From an uncultured Arachnia sp. (GTDB lineage Bacteria; Actinomycetota; Actinomycetes; Propionibacteriales; Propionibacteriaceae): a stretch of DNA of 64,000 nt. The notes under the pieces are model-generated. The model did not search any database and was not told the origin of the DNA. It saw only the letters and a program-made list of their open reading frames with translations. Position 1 is the first letter of the stretch; the number at the start of each line of letters is the position of its first letter. The DNA lies in the NCBI GenBank assembly GCA_947493995.1, contig CANLTJ010000006.1, positions 116,664-180,663 on the forward strand. The letters are read 5' to 3'. Position numbers and translations under genes: made by a program. Positions 39,211-48,026 of the stretch are shown here, in pieces.

Positions 39211-40151
39211 GCTTTCACGGTAGCAGCGGCCTGCGACGGATCCACGAACACCTTCAGTGCACCGGGGGCGGCGGTCACGGTGACCGGGACGTCGCCGAGC
39301 TCTTCGCCGTCGCCCATGCAGAACAGGCCGTCCCCGGCAATCTCCACCTGATGGGCCGTGAACTGCTGCACGCTGGGATGTTTGGCGAATCTCCCGGAGT
39401 ACATCAAGGGGAGGAGTCTGAGCAGCGTAGACCGGGAGACGGGATCGATGATGGTCACACTGAGCTGTTCATCGGCCGGATCCGCATCTGGTGCGATTCT
39501 CATCCCGCCACCGAACATCCCGGTGTTGCAGACCGCCACGATCATGGCTTCCTGGATGCGCAGCACGCCGTCGATGCGGAGGCGGTACTGCAACGGCGAG
39601 AAGTGCACGAGTTCACGAATGGCCACCCAGCCGTAACTCAGGCTGCCGAATCGGAGTGAGATGTCGTTGGTGGCCCGGTTCACCCGCGCGTCGTATCCCG
39701 TGGAGAGTACGGCCCCCACGTAGCGGGACGGATAGGCCTCATTGGAAATGTGTGCCAGATCAACGCGCCGGGTGACTCCCGCGCAGATGGCGTCCACCGC
39801 ACCCGACAGGTTCTTGGGCACGCCAACGCCTCGGGCGAAGTCGTTGCCGGTCCCCGCAGGAACGATTCCCAGCGTCGCTTCGGTGCCGGCGCAGGCGTTG
39901 AGGCCGAGATGGGCCATGCCGTCGCCTCCCATGACAATCACGGCGTCGCCGTCCCGGGCAGCGAGGGCGGCGGCGCGCGTCAACTTCTCCGATTCAGTCC
40001 ACGAGTCGGATGTCACCACTGCCACCTCCGCGCCGGGAAGGCATTCACGCAGATCCCGTGCCACCCGGGGCAGTTCCCGGCCGGAGCGTCCACCGCCGGA
40101 GCCCTCATTGACGACGAGCGTGTAGAGGCGGGGTTTGGCGAGTTCGCTCAT
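39207..40151 (-). CDS. Diacylglycerol/lipid kinase, DAGK catalytic domain (YegS-like)
   Basis: A 314-residue lipid kinase. The nucleotide-binding GGDGMA is at 75-80, and the GTGNDFARG loop marks the DAGK domain. The C-terminal beta-sandwich has the usual GGGMRIAPDADPADEQL segment. The substrate is probably diacylglycerol or a related lipid. It sits between tatC and helY; the 4-base overlap with helY suggests coupling. Confidence 0.88.
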   Translation of the reverse strand: MSELAKPRLYTLVVNEGSGGGRSGRELPRVARDLRECLPGAEVAVVTSDSWTESEKLTRAAALAARDGDAVIVMGGDGMAHLGLNACAGTEATLGIVPAGTGNDFARGVGVPKNLSGAVDAICAGVTRRVDLAHISNEAYPSRYVGAVLSTGYDARVNRATNDISLRFGSLSYGWVAIRELVHFSPLQYRLRIDGVLRIQEAMIVAVCNTGMFGGGMRIAPDADPADEQLSVTIIDPVSRSTLLRLLPLMYSGRFAKHPSVQQFTAHQVEIAGDGLFCMGDGEELGDVPVTVTAAPGALKVFVDPSQAAATVKA

Positions 40152-40161
40152 CTCTGGGCGG

Positions 40162-41028
40162 TCACTGGCCGTCGTGCACGTCGATTGACCACTCGGTGAC
40201 GTCTTCCTTGGTGATGCCCTTGCGCTTGTCCAACGTGAGGCAGATGGCCTCCGCCACCATGTACAGCAGTGTCATTGGGAGCGAGAGGGCGAGCATCGAG
40301 AACGGGTCCGTGGAGGGAGTTGCGACGGCAGCGAAGACAAAAGTGCCAAAGATGACGAACTTGCGTGACTTGACGAGTTGATACCCCCGCACCACGCCCG
40401 CAAGGTTGAGCGCAACCAGAACAACCGGCAACAGGAAGGACAGCCCGAACACGAGGATGATCTTGATCTCCAACGCGAGGAAGTTGCTCATCTCCAAGAA
40501 GTTGGTGATGTCGAACCCCTCCGGCGTAAAGCTCAGCATGACGGCAATGCCCTTGGGCCAGACGAAGTAACCGACGGCACATCCAGCCAGGAAAAGAGGG
40601 ATGGCCGCACCCAAGAATCCCAGCGCGTATTTCTTCTCCTTGGCGACCAGACCGGGGGCCACAAACGCCCAGAGCTGGTACATCCACACGGGGCAGGAAA
40701 GGACGAGCCCGGAGACGGAGCACGCTATGACTGCCAAAGTGAACGGTCTGACGACCCCATCGTTGACGATCATGGTTTGTGCACCGGAAGCCTCAATGGC
40801 GTCACGCGCCTTGAACCATGGGCCCAGGATGAAGGCAATGAGCTCGTCGTAGAAGAAAATCGATCCCACAGCTACGACGACAACGCCGATGGTCGAAATC
40901 ATCAGTCGATAGCGAACCTCGCGGAGATGATCCACGAGCGCCATCGTGCCGTCCTCGGACTGCTTGGGCGGGCGCAGCCAGCCGAGCCGTCGCGGCTTCG
41001 CCTCGGGCTCGGCAGCGGTGGTGGCCAT
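40162..41028 (-). CDS. tatC: Sec-independent protein translocase subunit TatC
   Basis: A 288-residue, six-helix receptor of the Tat pathway, binding twin-arginine signal peptides such as that of the lipoprotein at 21116. The N-terminal MALVDHLREVRYRLMIS contains the conserved E-L/H-R-R-x-L entry region, and the PxFE-like segment is present. It is 2 bases after tatA. Confidence 0.95.
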   Translation of the reverse strand: MATTAAEPEAKPRRLGWLRPPKQSEDGTMALVDHLREVRYRLMISTIGVVVVAVGSIFFYDELIAFILGPWFKARDAIEASGAQTMIVNDGVVRPFTLAVIACSVSGLVLSCPVWMYQLWAFVAPGLVAKEKKYALGFLGAAIPLFLAGCAVGYFVWPKGIAVMLSFTPEGFDITNFLEMSNFLALEIKIILVFGLSFLLPVVLVALNLAGVVRGYQLVKSRKFVIFGTFVFAAVATPSTDPFSMLALSLPMTLLYMVAEAICLTLDKRKGITKEDVTEWSIDVHDGQ

Positions 41029-41030
41029 GC

Positions 41031-41351
41031 TCAGATCCCGGTCCCGGTGTCGCGCTGGCGCAGGGATTCCTCACGAGCCGCCGCCTCGCGGGCCTGCAGG
41101 TCACGCTCGCGGGCCTCGATCTCACGGGCACGACGCTCTTGCTCTGTCTCAAGGTGGCTACCGCCGCGGGTCTCCGGCTGCACGATCTCGGCGTCGACGA
41201 CTTCCGGACCCTTCCCGTCGTCGACGGACCTGACTTCCTGCTTGAACTCCTTGATGGAGCGCCCGACGCCCTTGCCGAGGCCCGCAAGACGCGAGCCACC
41301 GAACAGCAACAGAGCGATTCCCAGGATGATGAGCAATTCTGTTGGACCCAT
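41031..41351 (-). CDS. tatA: Sec-independent protein translocase subunit TatA
   Basis: A 106-residue pore-forming subunit. The single membrane helix (about 3-17) is followed by the FGGSRLAGLGKGVGRSIKEFKQE amphipathic helix region, whose F-G hinge is present. The tail is unusually long and charged, with about 35 residues rich in Glu/Arg in RERDLQAREAAAREE-type heptads, and may form a coiled coil. ATG 41351 is preferred over the TTG at 41360, as AGAGG lies about 10 bases upstream. Confidence 0.93.
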   Translation of the reverse strand: MGPTELLIILGIALLLFGGSRLAGLGKGVGRSIKEFKQEVRSVDDGKGPEVVDAEIVQPETRGGSHLETEQERRAREIEARERDLQAREAAAREESLRQRDTGTGI

Positions 41352-41411
41352 GTCCGTCAACCTCTTTCCCCGGCGTTGTCCCCCCGGGCTAGTTAAGACT
41401 CAACGATGATT

Positions 41412-41597
41412 CTACTCGTGGATGCTGGTGGGCAACTGAATGCGGCCCAGCAGTTCACCGGCCTCGTCGGCGCGCTGACCCAGCATGCGGACCTCGCTGA
41501 ACAGGTCAGAGGCCTTGTGGGCCAGCCACACGGCGTAGGAGATCACGGCCACCGCACCGAACAGGGCGATGCCGCCGAAGATGAGTACCCAGATCAC
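41412..41597 (-). CDS. Small single-span membrane protein
   Basis: A 61-residue protein with one N-terminal helix (about 3-24) and a soluble helical tail, RMLGQRADEAGELLGRIQLP. I do not recognise a family. Its conserved place between tatA and pafC, tight spacing (10 bases from pafC) and good frame make it a real gene. Confidence 0.65.
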   Translation of the reverse strand: MIWVLIFGGIALFGAVAVISYAVWLAHKASDLFSEVRMLGQRADEAGELLGRIQLPTSIHE

Positions 41598-41607
41598 GGA
41601 CGGAATG

Positions 41608-42591
41608 CTACCCCCCGGCTGTCCCGTCGGCTAACGCGGATTGGGCTGACTGGCCGGTGTAGTGGGCGAGCGCCGCCCGGGCGTCGTCGGCGGCCGCCCT
41701 GGCCACCTCGGCGTCGGACACGTCGAGAACAGCCTGCCCGAGTCGCAGCAGGAGCGCAGTCGCCCAGACTGTGGAGGCCAGCGGAAACGTGACCGAAATG
41801 TGATCATCGTGGTCCTCACGATCGGTGACCGGATAGTACTCCGCCGCCCACTGTGCCTCCGGCGCCAGCTCCAGCACCAGCTCACGGGAGACATCGCCGA
41901 ACCAGCGATCCCCCACCTCCGGTAGACCGGGTCGCGCCTCGAAGTTCTCATCCCACACTGTGATGTCGGCGATCCGGTCCAGGCGGTAGGACCTCCAGTC
42001 GTCACGATTCCGGCTCCAGCCATCGAGGTACGCGTACCCCCCAGTCACACGGATCCGCATGGGTTCGACGACGGGGCGAGTGGTGGGTGTTCGCACCGCG
42101 CCCTGGTACCGCAGTTCCACCACACGGGAGTCCGCGATGGCCGATTGCAGGAGCCGGCGATGCTCGGGACGCCCCGCCGCCACTGACACCGAGACCGCCG
42201 GATCCACTTCACCCACCACGGACCGCAGCTTGGCCAGGGCGCTGGACGACGCTTCCGAGCCGCCCGAGGTCTCCACCAGCAGGTCCAGGGCCACCAGCAG
42301 GCTGGTGGCCTCCTGCAACCGCATCCGCATGGGCCGCGCGAGCACGTCGGCGTTGCGGAAGAAGATGTGACCAACCTCACGTACCTCGTCGATGTCGACG
42401 TCGAACAGGTCCTGGTGATACCCCTCGGGCAATCCACAGAACTGCAGCACCTCGATGTCGGTGACCACCTGGCGGGCGGTGACCCCGAAGTCCTGGGCCA
42501 CCTGACGTACCGACACACCCTGGTGCTGCTGCAGGTACGGCACGAGTTTGAGGAGACGGGTCAGCTGCTCCGAGGATCTCACGCCCCCCAC
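41608..42591 (-). CDS. pafC: WYL-domain transcriptional regulator PafC
   Basis: A 327-residue regulator with an N-terminal winged-helix (VRQVAQDFGVTARQVVTDIEVL) and a WYL domain whose motif here reads GGYAYLDGWSRNRDDWRSYRLDRI (a W-Y-L-like AYLDGW). With PafB it forms the PafBC heterodimer that activates the RecA-independent DNA-damage response in mycobacteria. It overlaps pafB by 13 bases. No Pup-proteasome genes are in the window, unlike the mycobacterial locus. Confidence 0.88.
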   Translation of the reverse strand: MGGVRSSEQLTRLLKLVPYLQQHQGVSVRQVAQDFGVTARQVVTDIEVLQFCGLPEGYHQDLFDVDIDEVREVGHIFFRNADVLARPMRMRLQEATSLLVALDLLVETSGGSEASSSALAKLRSVVGEVDPAVSVSVAAGRPEHRRLLQSAIADSRVVELRYQGAVRTPTTRPVVEPMRIRVTGGYAYLDGWSRNRDDWRSYRLDRIADITVWDENFEARPGLPEVGDRWFGDVSRELVLELAPEAQWAAEYYPVTDREDHDDHISVTFPLASTVWATALLLRLGQAVLDVSDAEVARAAADDARAALAHYTGQSAQSALADGTAGG

Positions 42592-43529
42592 CTCCTCGCC
42601 ACGTCGGTGAGCTGGCGCACCACTGCCTCTCGCAGCTCCGGAGGCGCGAGACAGATGGCGTCGGCCCCCAGTTCACAGATGCCGCCCACCAGAATGTCCG
42701 GGCGCGAGGACTGCACCTGCCACGCGCTGAATCCTTCCGGCAGCGGTGTATCCCAGGTGACGGGCTGGGCGGAGCGTCGAAGGTCGCCTCCGAGTCCGTC
42801 CCTCAGAGCCACCACCGCCGTGGCAGCCTCGCCGTCGCGGTCGAAACGCACGTGCTCCACGATCTCCTCTTCAGAGGGCTCTGGGTAGGAATTGGGTGGG
42901 CCGACCGCCTCCACCGCGGAGGTGATGCGGCTGAGTTTGAAGTTGCGGGCTGCTTCCCGAGTGAGGTCGTATCCCACGAGGTACCACCGGCCGCGCCGCT
43001 GGGAGAGGCGCCATGGTTGCACCCGTCGGGGCTGCTCCCTGTATCGGAAGCGGATTTCGCGGCGGGCGAGGAGGGCTTCCCGAATCGTGTCGAACCCCGG
43101 CTCGGCGGGAATGCGCGGCCGCAGTGTCAGGAGTCGACCGGGGTCGGGGTTCGCCCCAGCTGCGCGTAGCGTCTCCAGAGCATCAGCGGTCTCCTGTGCT
43201 GCGACGCTGTCCTGCCACACGCTGGCGGCTGCGCCCAGAACGGCTAGTTCCTCCGGCGTGAAGGAGACGGGCGGCAGTTCGAAATCCGAGCGTTCGATGC
43301 GGTAACCGTCCTCGGTCTCGAGGTCCGGATCGTTGGACCCCGTGACGATCGGAACGCCTGCTGCCCGCAGATCCTCCTTGTCACGCTCAAACATCCGCTC
43401 GAAGGCGGAGTCAGACTGGTGACGGTACCCCTCGATGGTGGACCGGATACGGTGCTTGGACACGAACCCGCGGGCGCTGAGCATCATAATCAACAGATTG
43501 ACGAGACGCTCCGACTTGGCCTTGGACAC
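42579..43529 (-). CDS. pafB: WYL-domain transcriptional regulator PafB
   Basis: A 316-residue partner of PafC. The N-terminal SKAKSERLVNLLIMML winged helix and DSAFERMFERDKEDLRAAG are typical; the WYL core is RWYLVGYDLTREAARNFKLSRI. The start is GTG 43529 with a GGGGGGAG site 3-4 bases upstream. In mycobacteria the WYL domain senses single-stranded DNA produced by damage; that is family knowledge, not seen here. Confidence 0.9.
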   Translation of the reverse strand: MSKAKSERLVNLLIMMLSARGFVSKHRIRSTIEGYRHQSDSAFERMFERDKEDLRAAGVPIVTGSNDPDLETEDGYRIERSDFELPPVSFTPEELAVLGAAASVWQDSVAAQETADALETLRAAGANPDPGRLLTLRPRIPAEPGFDTIREALLARREIRFRYREQPRRVQPWRLSQRRGRWYLVGYDLTREAARNFKLSRITSAVEAVGPPNSYPEPSEEEIVEHVRFDRDGEAATAVVALRDGLGGDLRRSAQPVTWDTPLPEGFSAWQVQSSRPDILVGGICELGADAICLAPPELREAVVRQLTDVARRWGA

Positions 43530-43710
43530 GCTCCCCCCTTCTCCCCCGCAGGAGATTACCCCACGGACATTCAGCCTCCTCAGGGCAAGGGGGTGTCGTG
43601 GCGCAGATCGCCCACAGCATGGACGAATCAGCGGTTCGTGGTCGTCCTGACCGCGAGTGAGCCGAATATCCATCCTGCAGGACAGCATGTGGGTGTCCAG
43701 CCGAGACACA

Positions 43711-44646
43711 ATGGGTCACGTGTCATCTTTTGTCGATCGCTACGCACCCAGTCCCACGTCGGATCTTCACCTGGGAAACCTGCGCACGGCGCTGGCCGGC
43801 TGGCTGCTGACCCGCTCGGCAGCTGGACGCTGGGCGATGCGGATTGAGGACCTGGACACGGCGAGGGTGAGAGCAGCAGGCGGCGCTGCGACTCGTCAGC
43901 TCTCGGATCTGGAGAGTCTTGGGTTGGTCTGGGACGGGGAGCCGGTGTGGCAATCGCAGCGGCGTGCGGCCTACTCCGAGGCCGTCGCCCGGCTGGGTGG
44001 ACAGACATACGAGTGCTTCTGCACACGTCGGGAAATCGCTGAGGCCTCCTCCGCCCCGCACGATGGTCATCGTTCCTACCCCGGCACGTGTGCGTCGTTG
44101 AACAGTGAGCAGGTGGCCAGGCGACGGCGGGAGCGCCCTGGCGCGATCCGGGTGAGGTCGGAAGGGGCCTCTTTCACCGTGACGGACATTCACGCCGGCG
44201 AGGTCACCGAAGTCGTCGACGACTTCGTCCTGGTCCGGGGCGACGGGACACCCGCCTACAACCTTGCAGTGGTGGTGGACGACATCTTTCAGGGCGTGAC
44301 CCGCATCACGCGCGGGGCAGACTTGCTCTCGTCGGCACCCAGACAGGCGTGGTTGACCGCACAGCTGGGCGCAACCCCTGCCGAGTACGCACACATCGGT
44401 CTCGTCACGAACACCGACGGTGCACGACTCGCCAAACGTGACGGTTCAGTGACTCTGGGAGACCTCACCGCACAGGGCCGAAGCGCCGCCGACGTACTGG
44501 CGCTGCTGAGTGAGTCGCTGGGATTGGGACCCTGCCGCACGACCGACGAGGCCCTTGAGGCCATGCCGACGCACGCTCTGCCCGACGAGGCTTTCTGGGC
44601 ACCAGCCATCTGGAATGGGAAGGGATTGGCCAATTCCGTCCCTTGA
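43711..44646 (+). CDS. gluQ: Glutamyl-Q tRNA(Asp) synthetase
   Basis: A 311-residue paralogue of the glutamyl-tRNA synthetase catalytic core that glutamylates queuosine at position 34 of tRNA-Asp. HLGN (20-23) is the HIGH motif and AKRDGS the KMSKS-like motif. Zinc ligands CFC..Y..C are present (YECFCTRREI and YPGTC), and the anticodon domain is lacking. ATG 43711 is preferred. Its TGA stop lies inside the left arm of the inverted-repeat element at 44644. Confidence 0.9.
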   Translation: MGHVSSFVDRYAPSPTSDLHLGNLRTALAGWLLTRSAAGRWAMRIEDLDTARVRAAGGAATRQLSDLESLGLVWDGEPVWQSQRRAAYSEAVARLGGQTYECFCTRREIAEASSAPHDGHRSYPGTCASLNSEQVARRRRERPGAIRVRSEGASFTVTDIHAGEVTEVVDDFVLVRGDGTPAYNLAVVVDDIFQGVTRITRGADLLSSAPRQAWLTAQLGATPAEYAHIGLVTNTDGARLAKRDGSVTLGDLTAQGRSAADVLALLSESLGLGPCRTTDEALEAMPTHALPDEAFWAPAIWNGKGLANSVP

Positions 44647-44743
44647 GTAGCAACCGCGAGGAACGAGCGTTGCGTATCGAAAGGCGAGTGACGCGCGGAA
44701 CGATCCTTCGATACGCCCAGCTCCTCCGTCGCGGGGCTACTCA
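44644..44743. repeat. 100-bp palindromic (REP-like) element between convergent genes
   Basis: The outer arms are TGAGTAGC...CGCGA..GGA and its complement ending in GCTACTCA; the inner arms GCGTATCGAAAGG and CCTTCGATACGC pair with a one-base bulge. Such GTATCGAAGG/TACTCA palindromes are frequent intergenic repeats in actinobacteria. Here it can fold as a terminator for both gluQRS and the leftward FKBP gene. Confidence 0.75.
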
Positions 44744-44772
44744 GGAAACGGGGAGGGGTCAGAGGGCCGAAC

Positions 44773-45777
44773 TCAGCCTTCGGTGGCGTACAGGACGTCG
44801 ACCACGTAGACCAGCGTCTTGCCGGCTTCCAGGTCAATGTCCGGGGAGCCGTCAGGGTACGCCATCTCCGGCGGCACGACGAGCATGACCCGGGACCCGA
44901 CGGGCTGACCCACCAGGCCCTGCTTCCAGCCCTCGATGAGGTCGGCCAAGGGGCCCTGCTGGGGACGCCACGCATCCTCGACGATCTCGCCCGTGTCCCA
45001 CTCCCAGCTGCGGTACTTCACCTGGATGGACGACGTTTCGGTGACGGCGGCACCCGTTCCTTCGATGAGCGGCTGCACCACCAGCTCGGTCGGCTTGGTG
45101 GCATCGTCGGGGATCGTGAGCTGGGGGCCATCCTCCGCCATCGTGACGGTGGGCAGACCGGCGGCCGGTGCCACCTCCTCGCCGGTGGCCTCCTCGAAGT
45201 TGGCGGAGATGATGTCCACCACGAACACGATGGTGTCTCCCACCTCGATGCCGGCGTCCGGATTGCCCTGCGCGTATCCGTCCTCGCTCGGCATGGCGAT
45301 CAGCACGCGTGAGCCGACGCTCTGACCGGTCAACCCCTCGGCGAAACCCGGGACCACTCCCTGCAGCGGAAATGTGGCAGGTGCGCCACGCTCATAGGAA
45401 CTGTCGAAGACTTCCCCGGTGCGGCCGTTGAGACCCACGTAGTGCAGGGTTGCCGTGCTGTCCGCGTTGAGCGTCTGTTCCCCGCCCTCACGAAGTACTT
45501 CGGATTGTGTCTCATTGATCGCCCACGGCGCCGGGATGGTGACCTCGGGCTGATCCGTGTCGCTCACCGTGATGGCCGAGAGATCCGTCGCAGGGGTGAT
45601 CGACGGAGTGGGCGAGGCCGACTCACTCGGCTCCGCCGGAGACGGCGCGGCGGTGGTCACGGACTCGCTGGCTTCCGGCACCGGTTCAGCGTCCGATCCG
45701 CAGGCGGTCACACCGACGGCAAGGACCGGGACGAGACAAGCAACGGCAAGGCGGGGGAAACTCGAAGAAAAACGCAC
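44773..45777 (-). CDS. Lipoprotein with two FKBP-type prolyl isomerase domains
   Basis: A 334-residue exported protein. A signal peptide ends in VGVTAC (lipobox, Cys26), then a Ser/Pro/Thr-rich spacer, then two FKBP domains (about 100-200 and 235-330), each with V.L.Y.G..-type and GWKQGLVGQPVGSRVMLV-like strands. It would act as a peptidyl-prolyl isomerase or chaperone on the outer face of the membrane. The second domain is closer to the consensus; the first has substitutions and may be less active. Confidence 0.85.
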   Translation of the reverse strand: MRFSSSFPRLAVACLVPVLAVGVTACGSDAEPVPEASESVTTAAPSPAEPSESASPTPSITPATDLSAITVSDTDQPEVTIPAPWAINETQSEVLREGGEQTLNADSTATLHYVGLNGRTGEVFDSSYERGAPATFPLQGVVPGFAEGLTGQSVGSRVLIAMPSEDGYAQGNPDAGIEVGDTIVFVVDIISANFEEATGEEVAPAAGLPTVTMAEDGPQLTIPDDATKPTELVVQPLIEGTGAAVTETSSIQVKYRSWEWDTGEIVEDAWRPQQGPLADLIEGWKQGLVGQPVGSRVMLVVPPEMAYPDGSPDIDLEAGKTLVYVVDVLYATEG

Positions 45778-45812
45778 GACTGGAACAATACCCGAGGCGT
45801 CCCAACGTCCAA

Positions 45813-46550
45813 TCAGAGCCCCACGAGGTCCATCAGAGCACCCAGTTCCTCGCGGGTGATGTCACGGGTCTCCCCCACCGGCAGCTGGCCGAGTTTGATG
45901 GGGCCGATGGCGATGCGGGAGAGACGATCCACCGGATGTCCGACGGCTTCCATCATCCGGCGCACGATCCGGTTGCGGCCCTCGTGCAGGGTGACGTTGA
46001 GGAGGCTGCGGGTCTCGGTGCGCGAAACGAGCTTGATCCTGTCCGGTTTCACCGGGCCGTCCTCCAGGTGCAGTCCCTTCTCGAGACGGCGCACGGTCTT
46101 GTTCTCCATGTGACCGGCCACCTCCACCATGTAGGTCTTGGTGACCTCATAGGAAGGATGGGCCAGACGATGGCCAAGTTCGCCGTCGTTGGTGAGGATG
46201 ATGAGCCCCTCGGTCTCGGTGTCCAACCGGCCGACGTGGAAGAGGCGTTCCTTGGTGCGTGGCAGGTAGTCCGAGAGTGTGGGGCGCCCCTCGGGATCCT
46301 CCATCGTCGCGACGACGCCGCGCGGCTTGTTCAGTACGACGTGGATGTGGCGCCTGGGTGGTGGGATGCGGGAGCCGTCGACGCGGATTGTGTCGCGCTC
46401 CGGATCGACGCGCCTGCCCTGTTCGGTCACCGTCTTGCCGTTGACCTCCACGCGCCCCTTGTCGATCATGATCTCGCTGGCTCGACGGGAGGCGATGCCG
46501 GCCGCGGCCAACACCTTCTGCAGCCGCACACCCGTGGTCTCCTCGACCAT
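45813..46550 (-). CDS. rluB: 23S rRNA pseudouridine synthase (RluB/RsuA family)
   Basis: A 245-residue enzyme with an N-terminal S4 domain (RLQKVLAAAGIASRRASEIMI) and the RsuA-type catalytic motif GRLDTETEGLIILTNDG containing the nucleophilic aspartate. It modifies uridine 2605-like sites of 23S rRNA in the family. ATG 46550 has a strong GAGGAGG site; the frame to 46580 overlaps scpB. It follows scpA-scpB, the usual actinobacterial order. Confidence 0.92.
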   Translation of the reverse strand: MVEETTGVRLQKVLAAAGIASRRASEIMIDKGRVEVNGKTVTEQGRRVDPERDTIRVDGSRIPPPRRHIHVVLNKPRGVVATMEDPEGRPTLSDYLPRTKERLFHVGRLDTETEGLIILTNDGELGHRLAHPSYEVTKTYMVEVAGHMENKTVRRLEKGLHLEDGPVKPDRIKLVSRTETRSLLNVTLHEGRNRIVRRMMEAVGHPVDRLSRIAIGPIKLGQLPVGETRDITREELGALMDLVGL

Positions 46551-46560
46551 CAGGGCCTCC

Positions 46561-47127
46561 TCATTCAGTGGTGTCCTCATCGGCCAGTCGGCCGAGCTCA
46601 GTCTCCAACATTACGGCGTCGGGCAGCAGTGGCGCCAAGTCGGGGAGTTCGTCCAGCGAATCGAGTCCCAGCTTCTGCAGGAACACGCCCGTGGTGACGA
46701 ACGTCATGGCTCCCGTCTGCTGGTCCTCCCCCGCCTCGGCGATGAGCCCGCGCACCAGCAGGGTGCGCACGACGCCGTCCACGTTCACGCCCCTGACCCC
46801 GGCGACGCGGCCCCGGGTGCAGGGTTGCAGGTAGGCGATGACCGACAGCGTCTCCAGTGCAGCCTGGCTGAGCTTGGCGCGCTGGTCCGCCACCACCCAG
46901 GCCTCGATGACATCGGCCAAGTCCGGTGCGGTGGCGAACCGCCAGCCGCCCGCCACCCGACGCAGCTCAATCCCGCGGTTGCCGCTGCGATATAACTCGG
47001 CGACCTCCTCCAGCGCCCCCACGACCTCGTGCTCCGGCGTCCCCAGCGCCGCAGCCAGATCGGCAGCCGTGACCGGCTCGGTGGCCATCAACAACATGGC
47101 CTCCAGCGGCCTGGTCAGCTCTGTCAT
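46561..47127 (-). CDS. scpB: Segregation and condensation protein B
   Basis: A 188-residue winged-helix subunit of the SMC-ScpAB condensin complex. RPLEAMLLMATEPVTAADL and ALETLSVIAYLQPCTRG are diagnostic ScpB segments. It overlaps scpA by 4 bases, so it is co-translated with it. Confidence 0.93.
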   Translation of the reverse strand: MTELTRPLEAMLLMATEPVTAADLAAALGTPEHEVVGALEEVAELYRSGNRGIELRRVAGGWRFATAPDLADVIEAWVVADQRAKLSQAALETLSVIAYLQPCTRGRVAGVRGVNVDGVVRTLLVRGLIAEAGEDQQTGAMTFVTTGVFLQKLGLDSLDELPDLAPLLPDAVMLETELGRLADEDTTE

Positions 47128-48026
47128 GCATTCTCCAACTCGGGCTGGGGGTCGTACTCGTCGACGTCCGGGAGCACGGCTTCTTCACCTGCGACCCACC
47201 GGATGTGGAGTTCGGTCAGCGGACCGGCCTGTTCGAAAGTCACCTGACCGGCCCTGAACAGCTCGAGGACAGCCAGGAACCGCACCACGACCGTCAGACG
47301 GTCGCATCCCGACGCCAGGTGCCGGAAGGTGGCGCCACCCGTCTCCTGCAGCAGGGACGCCACCTGCGCCGTCTGTTCGACGACGCTGACCACCGCTCCG
47401 TGCAGATGGGTCATCTCCACGCGAGGCTCCGGCCGGGGCGCCATCGCCCCGGCCGCCAGACGCGCGACGTCCTCCTTGGTGAGGTTCAGCTCCACATCCG
47501 GCACCACATGCCGGAACCGCTCCTCCACACCGCCCGGGCGCCAGTGGGTGAGCTGCGCTGCGTCCACATGGTTGGCGATCCAGGACGCCAACTCCTTGAA
47601 GGCGCGGTACTGCAGGAGGCGTGCGAACAGCAGGTCCCGTGCTTCCAGGGCAGCCAGGTCCTCGGGATCGGTCACCTCGCCGCCGGGCAGCAGCCGGGCG
47701 CACTTGAGATCGAGCAGAGTGGCCGCCACCACCAGGAATGAGCTGGTCTGATCCAGACCCCATTCCTCACCGCCGTGGCGTACGTGGTCGATGAACTCGT
47801 CCGTCACGCGGCTGAGCGCCACCTGCGTCACATCCATTTCGTGGCGGCCGATGAGTTGCAACAGCAGGTCGAAGGGGCCCTCGAAGTTGGCCAGATGGAC
47901 GTCGAAGCCGGCCACCTGGTCCTGCCGCTCGGTCGTTTCCCTCCGGCGTCTCCGCGTGCTGGCTGGACGCTTCGTCCCTCCGGTTCCTCCACCACGCGGA
48001 TGCGTGGTCTCCGCGTCCGCAATCAC
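47124..48026 (-). CDS. scpA: Segregation and condensation protein A
   Basis: A 300-residue kleisin that bridges the SMC heads. The N-terminal FDVHLANFEGPFDLLLQLIGRHEMDV motif is characteristic, and the winged-helix end is present. The first 45 residues are basic and Arg/Thr-rich, beyond the usual core. The start is GTG 48026, overlapping the upstream stop by 4 bases; the longer frame to 48593 lies over parA and is not credible. Confidence 0.92.
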   Translation of the reverse strand: MIADAETTHPRGGGTGGTKRPASTRRRRRETTERQDQVAGFDVHLANFEGPFDLLLQLIGRHEMDVTQVALSRVTDEFIDHVRHGGEEWGLDQTSSFLVVAATLLDLKCARLLPGGEVTDPEDLAALEARDLLFARLLQYRAFKELASWIANHVDAAQLTHWRPGGVEERFRHVVPDVELNLTKEDVARLAAGAMAPRPEPRVEMTHLHGAVVSVVEQTAQVASLLQETGGATFRHLASGCDRLTVVVRFLAVLELFRAGQVTFEQAGPLTELHIRWVAGEEAVLPDVDEYDPQPELENA

